A stretch of 64,000 bases of DNA from Schlegelella aquatica (GTDB lineage Bacteria > Pseudomonadota > Gammaproteobacteria > Burkholderiales > Burkholderiaceae_C), in NCBI RefSeq assembly GCF_026013905.1, contig NZ_CP110257.1:2192001-2256000 (forward strand), in the 5' to 3' direction. Made by a program: the position numbers and the translations under genes. Shown here in pieces: positions 1-8,355 of this stretch. Numbering within the stretch: the first letter of the stretch is position 1; each line of letters begins with the position of its first letter. A model generated the notes under the pieces. The model had not been told where the DNA came from and made no database searches. It saw only the letters and a list, made by a program, of their open reading frames with translations.

Positions 1-1031
1 AAGCGGCCGGCGTCCGGGTAGGTGGGCACGCCCTCGAACACGATCTCGGTCGCGCCGTTGGCCAGGGGCCCGTAGGTGATGTAGGTGTGGCCGGTGACCC
101 AGCCGATGTCGGCCGTGCACCAGAAGACGTCGTCGGGCTTGAGGTCGAACGTCCACTTGGTGGTGAGCGTGGCGTGCAGCAGGTAGCCGCCGGAGGAATG
201 CTGCACCCCCTTCGGTTTGCCGGTGGAGCCGGAGGTGTAGAGCAGGAACAGCGGATGCTCGGCCTCGACCCACTCGGGCTCGCAGGTGGAAGGCTGCTTG
301 TCGACCAGTTCGTGCAGCCAGCGATCGCGCGACGTCCAGGCGATCTGGCCGCCGGTGCGCCGGTAGACGACGACGTGGCGCACGCTGTCGCAGCCGCCCA
401 GGCCGATGGCCTCATCGACGATGGCCTTGAGGGGCAGTTGCTTGCCGCCGCGCATCTGCTCGTCGGCCGTGATGACCATCACCGCGCCCGCGTCCTCGAT
501 GCGGTCGCGCAGCGACTGGGCCGAAAAGCCGCCGAAGACGACGGAGTGCGTGGCACCTATGCGCGCGCAGGCCTGCATGGCCACGACGCCTTCGACCGAC
601 ATCGGCATGTAGATCACCACGCGGTCGCCCTTCTTGACGCCCAGCTCACGCAAGCCATTGGCCATGCGGCAGGTCTTCTCGAGCAATTCGCGGTAGGTCA
701 CGCGCGTGACCTGGCCGTCGTCGGCCTCGAAGATGATCGCGACCTTGTCGCCGCGCCCCTCCTCCACGTTGCGGTCGAGGCAGTTGTAGGACACGTTCAG
801 CGTGCCGTCCTCGAACCACTTGTAGAACGGCGCGTCGCTCGCGTTCAGCACCTTGGTGAAGGGCTTCTTCCAGACGACGAACTCGCGCGCGAGGCGGGCC
901 CAGTAGCCTTCGTAGTCGGCCTCGGCCTCGGCGCACAGCTTCCGGTACGCCTCCATCCCCGACACGTGGGCCCCCTGCACGATCGACGCAGGCGGGGGAT
1001 AGACCTTGGTGGTGTGCTCGGCGCTGGACAT
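1..1031 (-). CDS. acs: acetyl-CoA synthetase, N-terminal part (runs off the left edge)
   Basis: AMP-forming acetyl-CoA synthetase activates acetate to acetyl-CoA through acetyl-AMP in the cytoplasm. About 343 N-terminal codons are present of a family usually near 650; the rest lies beyond the left edge. The N-terminal ACAS domain is followed near residue 265 by the adenylate-forming P-loop [11 protein letters not shown]. The segment [15 protein letters not shown] near residue 165 is also typical of Acs. The chosen ATG has a good ribosome site (AGAAGGAG) upstream. It is transcribed leftward, divergent from the YqhA-like gene. Propionyl-CoA synthetase is a less likely alternative; the missing C-terminal half would settle it. 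Confidence 0.93.
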   Translation of the reverse strand, partial: MSSAEHTTKVYPPPASIVQGAHVSGMEAYRKLCAEAEADYEGYWARLAREFVVWKKPFTKVLNASDAPFYKWFEDGTLNVSYNCLDRNVEEGRGDKVAIIFEADDGQVTRVTYRELLEKTCRMANGLRELGVKKGDRVVIYMPMSVEGVVAMQACARIGATHSVVFGGFSAQSLRDRIEDAGAVMVITADEQMRGGKQLPLKAIVDEAIGLGGCDSVRHVVVYRRTGGQIAWTSRDRWLHELVDKQPSTCEPEWVEAEHPLFLLYTSGSTGKPKGVQHSSGGYLLHATLTTKWTFDLKPDDVFWCTADIGWVTGHTYITYGPLANGATEIVFEGVPTYPDAGR

Positions 1032-1195
1032 GGATGTCTCCTTCTGGCGTTTGTCGCGGGGCGCGCGATGCCCCGTCGGTGCGGGTGAGTACGTTAGGGC
1101 GAGGCTCTTACGAACGGCTTACTCTGCCGCGCCAAGCTTTGAAAGATGGGGCCCCCACTAGAATGCGCGAAATCCGTACTATCCCTGATCGGTCC

Positions 1196-1792
1196 ATGAG
1201 CCGTACCCCGACCGAAGAGCGCGCCGCGCGTCTGCGCCCTCTGCCCAACCTGATCTTCGCCAGCCGCTGGCTGCAATTGCCGCTGTACCTGGGCCTCATC
1301 GTGGCCCAGGGGATCTACGTCTACCACTTCTGGGTCGAACTGATCCACCTGTTGGAGGCCGCCTGGGGCAGCCAGGCCGCCCTGGACAAGCTGGTGCACA
1401 GCATCGGCTACAAGGCCGACTTCGAAATCACGGGGTTGAACGAGACCATCATCATGCTGGTGGTGCTGGCCCTCATCGACGTGGTGATGATCTCGAACCT
1501 GCTCATCATGGTCATCGTGGGCGGCTACGAAACCTTCGTCTCACGCATGAACCTCGAAGGCCACCCGGACCAGCCGGAGTGGTTGAACCACGTGAACGCC
1601 TCGGTGCTGAAGGTCAAGCTGGCCACAGCCATCATCGGCATCTCGTCGATCCACCTGCTCAAGACCTTCATCAATGCCGGCAACACCGAGACGCAGGTGC
1701 TGATGTGGCAGACGATCATCCACCTCGCCTTCCTGCTGTCGGCCATCGCCATCGCATTCACCGACCGCTTGCTGGCCACCGACACGCATTGA
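1196..1792 (+). CDS. YqhA/UPF0114 family membrane protein
   Basis: This 198-residue integral inner-membrane protein belongs to the YqhA (UPF0114, TIGR00645) family, whose function is not established. Four hydrophobic segments are visible, starting near residues 28, 75, 140 and 165. The second carries the family-typical stretch running into GGYETFVSRM. An upstream in-frame ATG at 1163 is possible. I prefer 1196 because a TAGAAT element at 1159-1164 looks like a -10 box and would overlap the earlier start. The gene converges with mnhG, and the gap between them is filled by a duplicated repeat element. Confidence 0.85.
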   Translation: MSRTPTEERAARLRPLPNLIFASRWLQLPLYLGLIVAQGIYVYHFWVELIHLLEAAWGSQAALDKLVHSIGYKADFEITGLNETIIMLVVLALIDVVMISNLLIMVIVGGYETFVSRMNLEGHPDQPEWLNHVNASVLKVKLATAIIGISSIHLLKTFINAGNTETQVLMWQTIIHLAFLLSAIAIAFTDRLLATDTH

Positions 1793-1794
1793 GC

Positions 1795-2096
1795 GCCCCC
1801 GGGGGCGTGCGCCCCCCCCCGAGGGGGATGAGCCTGGACACGCGGGCGTGCCTGCGCACGGCCGCGTGCCTGGCGAATCCGAGCGGCATGCTTGCCGCGA
1901 GGTGGGCACGGCCCGGCTTCGGGCGGCCGGGCGCCGGGCACATATCTTTGCCCCCGGGGCTTGCGCCCTACCCCCCGAGGGGGATGAGCTTGGACACGCG
2001 GGCGTGCCTGCGCACGGCCGCGTGCCTGGCGAATCCGAGCGGCATGCTTGCCGCGAGGTGGGCACGGCCCGGCTTCGGGCGGCCGGGCGCCGGGCC
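1795..2096 (-). repeat. two tandem copies of a long hairpin-rich intergenic repeat
   Basis: Copy 1 spans 1795-1949 and copy 2 spans 1950-2096. They are nearly identical, with a few point changes. Each copy joins two modules: the hairpin module also found at 9883-9960 and 21842-22100, and an extra module of roughly 80 bases seen only here. Stem-loops visible in the sequence include CCCCC-CGA-GGGGG, and CCCGGC paired with GCCGGG. Copy 2 ends on the base next to the mnhG stop codon. No coding potential is credible here. The repeat occupies the whole gap between yqhA and mnhG. Confidence 0.8.
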
Positions 2097-2438
2097 TCAG
2101 GGCCGGGGCTGGTCGGCGGGAGGCGGGGCCTTCGCCGGGACGCGCAGGTGCAGCGCCGCCTGCGCGAGCAGGTTGGCCGACACCGGAGCGGTCACGAACA
2201 GGAACAGCGTGATCAGAAGCTCGTGCAGGCCGAACTCGCCCTGCGCCCAGTTGACCAGCATGCTGGCCATGAGCACGCCGCCCACGCCGAGCGTGGTGGC
2301 CTTGGTGGGCGCATGCAGGCGCATGTAGAAGTCCGGAAACCGCAGCATGCCGATCGCGCCGACCAGCGCGAAGACGCCGCCGACGACGAGCATGGCGGCG
2401 ATCGCCACCTGGGCCCAGGGTTGCAAACTCTCGAACAT
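2097..2438 (-). CDS. mnhG: Na+/H+ antiporter subunit G (MnhG/MrpG)
   Basis: This is the last gene of the six-gene Mrp/Mnh operon and codes for a 113-residue membrane subunit of the multisubunit cation/proton antiporter. Three hydrophobic segments are visible. The family signature region GMLRFPDFYMRLHAPTKATT lies near residues 29-48. The C-terminus is a short proline-rich tail. It starts four bases after the end of mnhF. Its TGA stop is followed directly by the hairpin repeat at 1795-2096, and the tail could have been shaped by that repeat. Confidence 0.93.
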   Translation of the reverse strand: MFESLQPWAQVAIAAMLVVGGVFALVGAIGMLRFPDFYMRLHAPTKATTLGVGGVLMASMLVNWAQGEFGLHELLITLFLFVTAPVSANLLAQAALHLRVPAKAPPPADQPRP

Positions 2439-2442
2439 GGGC

Positions 2443-2724
2443 TCACTCCATCACGTCGCCGCGGCTCAGATAGCGCGCCAGCGCCACGGTCGACACGAAC
2501 CCCAGAAGGGCGACGATCAGCGCGGCCTCGAAGTAGATGTGCGTGTCGAAGCGGATGCCGTAAAGGATCACCAGCGCCACGACGTTGATGTACATGGTGT
2601 CCAGTGCCAGCACGCGGTCCGTCGCGTGGGGGCCGCGCAGCAGGCGCACCGAGCACAGCACCAGGGCCAGGCCCAGGCAGGCAAAAGCGAAGTTCAGCGC
2701 CCACTCCACCAGCGGCAGGTTCAT
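2443..2724 (-). CDS. mnhF: Na+/H+ antiporter subunit F (MnhF/MrpF)
   Basis: A 93-residue, three-helix subunit of the Mrp antiporter complex. The segment RLLRGPHATDRVLALDTMYI near residues 29-48 is characteristic of MrpF. Its ATG overlaps the end of mnhE by four bases, implying translational coupling. It lies between mnhE and mnhG in the standard Mrp gene order. Confidence 0.93.
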   Translation of the reverse strand: MNLPLVEWALNFAFACLGLALVLCSVRLLRGPHATDRVLALDTMYINVVALVILYGIRFDTHIYFEAALIVALLGFVSTVALARYLSRGDVME

Positions 2725-3236
2725 TCGAAGATCTCCAGCAAGAGCCGCTCATAGCGATCGGCGATCTGCCGCGCCAGCGCCTCGGCATCGCGGCAGTCGA
2801 GGGCGTGCACGAGGATTTCGCGCCGGTGCTCGTCCACCACGCAAGACACCGTGCCCGGCGTCATCGTGATGACCGAGGCCAGCAGCGTCATGGCCGCGGG
2901 ATGCTGAAGCCGCAGGGGGACCCTCACCCAGGCGGGATGGGGGTTCGACCCGGGGCTCAGCACGAGGCGGGCGACGACGAGGTTGGACACGACGATGTCC
3001 CACAGCACCAGGACCCCGAACTGGAGGGCCCGGTCGAGCCGGCGCACCCGCACGCTCGGGCCCAAGAAACGGTGCACCAGCCCCGGCACGACGAGACCGA
3101 ACAGTGCGGCGGCGAGCAGTTGCGAGACGTGCAGGCTCTGCTGCAGCAGCAGCCAGACCGCCGCCAGCAGCACCGACAGCGACGGGTGGGCCAGCCAGCG
3201 GCGCTCCGCCGGCGGGGGGGTGTGGCGGCTCGTCAT
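2721..3236 (-). CDS. mnhE: Na+/H+ antiporter subunit E (MnhE/MrpE)
   Basis: A 171-residue subunit of the Mrp antiporter. Two hydrophobic helices lie in the N-terminal half. The conserved region around TLLASVITMTPGTVSC follows, then a soluble tail ending in DRYERLLLEIFE. The start was placed at the ATG (MTSRHTPPP) that overlaps the mnhD stop as ATGA. The reading frame stays open far upstream, but that part is the shadow of mnhD. MrpE is reported to aid assembly or activity of the complex rather than to carry ions. Confidence 0.92.
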   Translation of the reverse strand: MTSRHTPPPAERRWLAHPSLSVLLAAVWLLLQQSLHVSQLLAAALFGLVVPGLVHRFLGPSVRVRRLDRALQFGVLVLWDIVVSNLVVARLVLSPGSNPHPAWVRVPLRLQHPAAMTLLASVITMTPGTVSCVVDEHRREILVHALDCRDAEALARQIADRYERLLLEIFE

Positions 3237-4855
3237 TCGGGGCCCTCCTTGCGCATGGGTGGGCGCGCGCCCCGGCCGTCGTAGGGCCGAACGGTGCCGG
3301 ACGGCCGGGCGCCCTCGCCCAGCACCGCCCGGGCGTAGGCGACGCGATCGCCGAGCTGCTCGGCGGCCGCCCGGGTGTAGCGCTCGATCGGCGCGGCCAG
3401 CACGCTCATCGCCACGCTTGCGAGCAGCAGCGTCCAGGTGGCGGCCAGGAGCTTGGGACTCGCACCGGCCCGCAGGCCCACCTGCGGCCCCGGGCGAACC
3501 TGCCAGAACAGGATGCTGCCCGCGCGCGCCAGCCCGATGATGGTCAGGAACCCCACGCCCAACACGACGCTCCACACCCCGGCTTGCCACGAATGAGACA
3601 GCGAGGCTTCGAGGATCATCAGCTTGCCGATGAAGCCGGGCAACGGCGGCAGCCCGGCCGTCGAGGCCGAGGCGAGCAGCAGCATCAGTCCGAGCAAGGC
3701 CGGCTGCGCGACCGGCAACGCCGGCACCAGGCGGTCGGCCACGTCGCCGCGCTGCGCGGCCACCAGCTCCGACAGCAGGAAGAGCCCGGCGATCACCAGG
3801 CTGCTGTTGAGCATGTAGAAGATCGCGGCCGACCACGCGAGCGGCGAGTAGAGCCCCACCGCGGCGAGCACGGTGCCGATCGACGCCACGTTCAGCCAGG
3901 CGACCAGGCGCGGCAAGGTGCGCGCGGCCAGCACACCGACCACGCCGACGACGCCCGTGGCCAGCGCGAGCGGCAGCAGGACATCCCGGGCCACGAACGC
4001 GGAGTCGCCGGCCCCCTCGCCGAAGATCACGCCGTGGACGCGCACGATCGCGTAGATGCCGACCTTGGTCATCACGGCAAAGAGCGCCGCCACGGGCGCG
4101 CTGGCGGCGGCATAAGTGGCGGGCAGCCACAGAGAGAGGGGCATCATCGCCGCCTTGAAGCCGAAGACGACCAGCAGCACCAGCGCCGCGGCTTGCAGCA
4201 CCGCGGCCTCCGGCGCCGGGACCTGCGCGACGCGCAGTGCCAGGTCCGCGAAGTTGAGTGTGCCGGTCTGGGCGTAGATGAGGGCCACCCCGATCAGGAA
4301 GAGCGCCGAGGCCAGGAGGTTGAGCACCACGTACTGCAGGCCCACCCGCAGGCGTGGCCCGCCCTGCCCGTGCACCGTCAGCACGTAGGAGGCGATCAAC
4401 AGCACCTCGAAGAACACGAACAAGTTGAACAGATCGCCCGTCACGAAGGCGCCGTTCAGGCCCATCAGCTGGAACTGGAAGATCGCGTGGAAGTAACGGC
4501 CGTGCGCGTCCCAGCCGCCGGCCGCATACCACAGGGCGGCCAGCGCGATCACGGAGGTGAGCAGCAGCATCGAGGCGCTCAGGCGGTCCACCACCAGCGC
4601 GATGCCGTAGGGCGCCGGCCAAGCCCCCAGCCGGTAGACCCTCAGGTCACCGTCGGCCGCCCCGAGAGCCAGGAGCACGGCCAGCACGAGACCCAGCGCC
4701 GTACTGACGAGGCCGATGCGGCGCGCCCACAGCAACTTCGGGTGCGCGTGGCCGCCGTGGACGTCGGCGCCCTGGTCGCCCAGCAGGAGCAGCAGCACGG
4801 CGCTGAGCGCCGGCAGGAGCACCGTCAGGACGGGGAGGTGGTCGAAGAAGCTCAT
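3233..4855 (-). CDS. mnhD: Na+/H+ antiporter subunit D (MnhD/MrpD)
   Basis: A 540-residue, many-helix protein of the Mrp and complex-I (NuoL/M/N-like) antiporter superfamily. The proton-conducting family core is visible around FGFKAAMMPLSLWLPATYAA and the following MTKVGIYAIVRV. Earlier, LMGLNGAFVTGDLFNLFVFF marks the conserved glutamate-bearing helix. The C-terminal roughly 40 residues are hydrophilic. The ATG overlaps the mnhC stop as ATGA. With mnhA it provides the two large antiporter-like subunits of the complex. Confidence 0.94.
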   Translation of the reverse strand: MSFFDHLPVLTVLLPALSAVLLLLLGDQGADVHGGHAHPKLLWARRIGLVSTALGLVLAVLLALGAADGDLRVYRLGAWPAPYGIALVVDRLSASMLLLTSVIALAALWYAAGGWDAHGRYFHAIFQFQLMGLNGAFVTGDLFNLFVFFEVLLIASYVLTVHGQGGPRLRVGLQYVVLNLLASALFLIGVALIYAQTGTLNFADLALRVAQVPAPEAAVLQAAALVLLVVFGFKAAMMPLSLWLPATYAAASAPVAALFAVMTKVGIYAIVRVHGVIFGEGAGDSAFVARDVLLPLALATGVVGVVGVLAARTLPRLVAWLNVASIGTVLAAVGLYSPLAWSAAIFYMLNSSLVIAGLFLLSELVAAQRGDVADRLVPALPVAQPALLGLMLLLASASTAGLPPLPGFIGKLMILEASLSHSWQAGVWSVVLGVGFLTIIGLARAGSILFWQVRPGPQVGLRAGASPKLLAATWTLLLASVAMSVLAAPIERYTRAAAEQLGDRVAYARAVLGEGARPSGTVRPYDGRGARPPMRKEGPE

Positions 4856-5238
4856 CGCCGGTGCCCCCCGATGGACGCCTCGTCCTGGTGTGCCTCGTCG
4901 CGCTCGGCCTGCCGGTGGGTGCCATCGACGTGATCGGTGCGGTTGTCGTGCCGGCTGCGCAGCGCCAGCTCGATCACGAAGCCGGTGGTGGCAAAACCGA
5001 TGACGATGGCAGTGAGGACGAGCGCCTGCGGCAGCGGGTCGGCCACCGCAGCGTCGGACAGCAGGACGGGCGGCGCGGCGCTCCACAGCCGGCCCATGGC
5101 GAAGATGAACACGTTGACGGCGTAGCCGAGGAGCGTCAGACCGAGGACCACTGGAAAGCTGCGGCCCCTCAGCATCAGGTAGATGGCGCACGCCGTGACC
5201 CAGCCGATGCCGGTGGCCACGAGAAACTCCATGCTCAT
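4852..5238 (-). CDS. mnhC: Na+/H+ antiporter subunit C (MnhC/MrpC, NuoK-like)
   Basis: A 128-residue subunit homologous to NuoK of complex I. Three helices are predicted. Family hallmarks are GLTLLGYAVNVFIFAMGRL near residues 34-52 and ALVLTAIVIGFATTGFVIEL in the third helix. The C-terminal tail after RSRHDNRTDHVDG is charged and histidine-rich, and looks longer than needed for the fold. The chosen ATG overlaps the mnhA stop (ATGA); a second ATG two codons on is possible. Confidence 0.93.
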   Translation of the reverse strand: MSMEFLVATGIGWVTACAIYLMLRGRSFPVVLGLTLLGYAVNVFIFAMGRLWSAAPPVLLSDAAVADPLPQALVLTAIVIGFATTGFVIELALRSRHDNRTDHVDGTHRQAERDEAHQDEASIGGHRR

Positions 5239-8078
5239 GGTGCGGGGCTCCTCGGGGTGGCGGCCGGCTCCTTGCTGGCGCCCGCCAAGACGGACAAGGT
5301 GAGCAGTGTCGACCCCACGACCGTGACATAGACGCCCAGATCGAACAAGGCCGCGCTGGCGAGCGGCAACTCGCCGAGGACCGGCACACTCGGGTGGCCG
5401 TGCGCGCTGGTCAGGAAGGGTTGACCGAAGACGAAGGACCCGAGCCCGGTGAGGGCAGCGAGACCGAGCCCGGCGCCGATCCAGCGCACGAAGCGGCGAC
5501 CGCCGCCGGCATGCAACAGCGTGTCGGCCCATCCCTGGCCCACGGCCATGTACTGCAGCACCAGCGCCACCGCCGTGACGAGGCCCGCGATGAACCCGCC
5601 GCCCGGCAGGTTGTGCCCGCGCCAGAAGATGTAGGCGCTGAGCACGAGCGCGATCGGCAGCACCAGTCGTGCCACCACCCGCAGCATCACCGGCTCGGCC
5701 CTGAAGCTCCAGGGGCGCCCCCGCGGGTCGAGGGCCGGGCGGCGCACGCGCAAGCCTTCCATCAGCGCCAACACACCGATCGCCGCGATGCCGAGCACGG
5801 TGATCTCGCCGAAGGTGTCGTAGCCTCGAAAGTCCACCAGGATGACGTTGACGGCATTGGTGCCGCCACCGCCGGGCACCGATTGCTCCAGGAAGTACCA
5901 GGAGATCGAGTCATGGTCGCGGGTGAGCATCAGCCACGTGACCCAGCTCACTGCGCCTCCGCCCAGCAGCGCGACGAGCGCATCGCGCCCCCGACGCCAG
6001 GCGGGCGACTCGCGAGGAGACGTCTGCGGCAGCAGGGCCAGCCCCATGAGCAGCAGCACCGTGGACACCACGTCCACCGAGAGCTGCGTCATGGCCAGGT
6101 CCGGCGCGGAGAGCGACAAGAAGGCGAGCGACGCCACCAGGCCGACCGCGCCGGCCAGCACGACCGCCAGGAAGCGCTGGCGGTGCATCACGACCAGGGC
6201 CGCACCGGCCACGACCAGGGCCAGCCACACGGCAACCGCCAGCGGCGGGGCGGGCAGCAAGGGGCGATCGCCCGCGGCCAGGCCCTCCGCCCCGGGTTGC
6301 CATAGGGGCCAGGCGCCCAGCACGAGGGCGGCCGCGAGCATCCAGGCGACGTAGCGCTGCAGCGAACCGTTCTCGAGCGCCGCCGTCAGTCGCCCTGCGC
6401 CGCGGAACAAGCCCTCGACCAGTGCCGTGAACACGGTCTTGCCGCCCCAGGCCTTCGTGGTGTAGCGATGCAGTCCGCCCCGCTGCTGCAGCCCCATGTA
6501 CAGCAGCGCCCCGCCCGCCAGCGCGATGCCGCTCATGAGCAGCGGCCAGCCGAGCCCGTGCCAGAGAGCCAGGTGATGCTGCGGCGCGGGTGCACCGAGC
6601 ACGGCGCTCGCCGCCACCTCCACCAGGGGCCCGGCGATCATCGCAGGCAGCAGGCCCACCGCGATGGAGATCGCGATCAACAGGAGGGCTGGCAGCTTCA
6701 TGCCCAATGGCGGCTCGTGGGGGCGGGGGTGAGGCAGATCGCGCGGCGGGCCGTTGAAGAACGTGTCGTGCGCGAAGCGCAGCGAGTAGGCGACCGAAAA
6801 CAGGCTGGCCAGGGTCGCCAGCAGCGGCACGGCCCAGCTGAGGGTGCCCCACAGGCGCGACTGCACCGCTTGGTCCAGCATCATCTCCTTGCTCACGAAG
6901 CCGTTGAAGAGCGGCACGCCGGCCATCGCCGCGGCCCCGAGCAGCCCGATCGTGCCGATCCAGGGCATCAGCCGCATCAACCCGCCGAGCCGGCGCATGT
7001 CGCGCGTACCGGTCTCGTGGTCGACGATGCCCGCAGCCATGAACAGCGCCGCCTTGAAGCTCGCATGGTTGAGGATGTGGAACACCGCCGCGACTGCCGA
7101 CATCGGCGAGGCGAGACCGATCAGGAAGGTGATGAGCCCCAGGTGGCTGATGGTCGAGTACGCCAGCAGGCCCTTGAGGTCATGGCGGAAGATGGCGATG
7201 AAGGCGGCGAGCGTCATCGTCAGCAGGCCGACGCTGCCCACGATCAGTTCGAAGGCCGGGCTGGGGCCCAGCACCGGGTACAGCCGCGCGAGCAGAAAGA
7301 GGCCCGCCTTCACCATCGTGGCCGAGTGCAGATAGGCCGACACGGGCGTGGGCGCCGCCATCGCTTCGGGCAACCAGAAGTGAAACGGCCACTGCGCACT
7401 CTTGGTGAAGCAGCCGAGCAGGATCAGCACGAGCGCCCCCCCGAACCGCGGGTCGGCCCGCACGGCCTCGCCGCGCTCGAGCAACTCGGACAGCTCGTAG
7501 GTGCCGGCGATCTGCCCGAGGAGCACCACGCCCGCCAGCAGCGCCAGCCCCCCGCCGCCGGTGACGGTGAGCGCCGTGCGCGCGCCCGCACGCGCGTCCT
7601 CCCGGTGCCCCCAGTACCCCACCAGCAGGAACGACGAGATGCTGGTCAGCTCCCAGAACACGACGAGCAGGAGCAGGTTGTCGGCCAGCACGATGCCCAG
7701 CATCGCGCCCATGAAGAGCATCAGCAAGCCGTAGAACTTGCCGGCCGGGTCGTCCTCGTGCAGGTAGAACGCGGCGTAGGCGACGATGAGCAGCCCCATG
7801 GCCGTGATCAGCCCGGCGAACATGAGGGCCAGTCCGTCGAGTCGGAAACCGAGATTGAGCCCGAGTGCGGGCACCCACGACGTGCGCTCGACCCGCACCT
7901 CCCCGTCGAAGACGGAGCCGCCGAGCACGATGAGCAGCGCCAAGGCGGCCAGGGTGACGGCGGCGGCCGCGCCGGCCGCCGCGCGGCGGCGCGCGGGGGT
8001 GTTGCGGCCACCGATCCACGTGCAGGCGAGCGTGCCGAGGATCAGCGGCAGGCAGACGATCGAGCTGAGCAGACCCAT
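5235..8078 (-). CDS. mnhA: Na+/H+ antiporter subunit A fused to subunit B (MnhAB/MrpAB)
   Basis: This 947-residue protein heads the Mrp operon. Residues 1 to about 750 form the MrpA (NuoL-like) antiporter domain, with FTKSAQWPFHFWLPEAM and the following TMVKAGLFLLARL. After further helices, the last part (from about PRGRPWSFRAEPVMLRVVAR) matches the MrpB domain, including GHNLPGGGFIAGL. A/B fusion is typical of group 2 Mrp systems, so no separate mnhB is expected. The ATG was chosen for its AGGAG ribosome site. An 11-base G tract (8098-8108; C on the coding strand) lies about 20 bases upstream. The complex exports Na+ in exchange for H+ and supports pH and salt tolerance. Confidence 0.94.
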   Translation of the reverse strand: MGLLSSIVCLPLILGTLACTWIGGRNTPARRRAAAGAAAAVTLAALALLIVLGGSVFDGEVRVERTSWVPALGLNLGFRLDGLALMFAGLITAMGLLIVAYAAFYLHEDDPAGKFYGLLMLFMGAMLGIVLADNLLLLVVFWELTSISSFLLVGYWGHREDARAGARTALTVTGGGGLALLAGVVLLGQIAGTYELSELLERGEAVRADPRFGGALVLILLGCFTKSAQWPFHFWLPEAMAAPTPVSAYLHSATMVKAGLFLLARLYPVLGPSPAFELIVGSVGLLTMTLAAFIAIFRHDLKGLLAYSTISHLGLITFLIGLASPMSAVAAVFHILNHASFKAALFMAAGIVDHETGTRDMRRLGGLMRLMPWIGTIGLLGAAAMAGVPLFNGFVSKEMMLDQAVQSRLWGTLSWAVPLLATLASLFSVAYSLRFAHDTFFNGPPRDLPHPRPHEPPLGMKLPALLLIAISIAVGLLPAMIAGPLVEVAASAVLGAPAPQHHLALWHGLGWPLLMSGIALAGGALLYMGLQQRGGLHRYTTKAWGGKTVFTALVEGLFRGAGRLTAALENGSLQRYVAWMLAAALVLGAWPLWQPGAEGLAAGDRPLLPAPPLAVAVWLALVVAGAALVVMHRQRFLAVVLAGAVGLVASLAFLSLSAPDLAMTQLSVDVVSTVLLLMGLALLPQTSPRESPAWRRGRDALVALLGGGAVSWVTWLMLTRDHDSISWYFLEQSVPGGGGTNAVNVILVDFRGYDTFGEITVLGIAAIGVLALMEGLRVRRPALDPRGRPWSFRAEPVMLRVVARLVLPIALVLSAYIFWRGHNLPGGGFIAGLVTAVALVLQYMAVGQGWADTLLHAGGGRRFVRWIGAGLGLAALTGLGSFVFGQPFLTSAHGHPSVPVLGELPLASAALFDLGVYVTVVGSTLLTLSVLAGASKEPAATPRSPAP

Positions 8079-8097
8079 CGTGCTCCTGCGGACAAGC

Positions 8098-8108
8098 GGG
8101 GGGGGGGG
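8098..8108. repeat. homopolymer tract of 11 G in the mnhA leader
   Basis: Eleven consecutive G (C on the mnhA coding strand) lie 20 to 30 bases upstream of the mnhA start codon, just 5' of its ribosome site. Such tracts are prone to slipped-strand length changes. Here a change would alter leader or promoter spacing rather than a reading frame. Any regulatory effect is inference. Confidence 0.6.
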
Positions 8109-8355
8109 ACGGCAAGGCCGCGGCATAGCCGCAATGCATCGCCGGGCGAGCGGGCATTGTAGGAAGCAGCCCCGCCTTCGCCCGATTCAACCGAGCGCGC
8201 TCTAAGGGCTCTTGACGGGCTCTTGCGCGCCCCCTGTGCGGTCTGCGGGCAAGACCGGATGGCTTCTTCAGTACACTTGCGGCTGGCCCGGCGGCCGCAT
8301 GACGGCTGCGCTCGCGGCCTTGCCCCACTCACCCACGGCTGTACCCCGTCCCCAC

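Noticed and set aside
3104..8162. Several long plus-strand open frames across the mnh operon (for example 3104-4933 and 6468-8162)
   Set aside because: They are antisense to clearly conserved antiporter subunits and rich in Arg/Gln/His, as expected for reverse-strand shadows.
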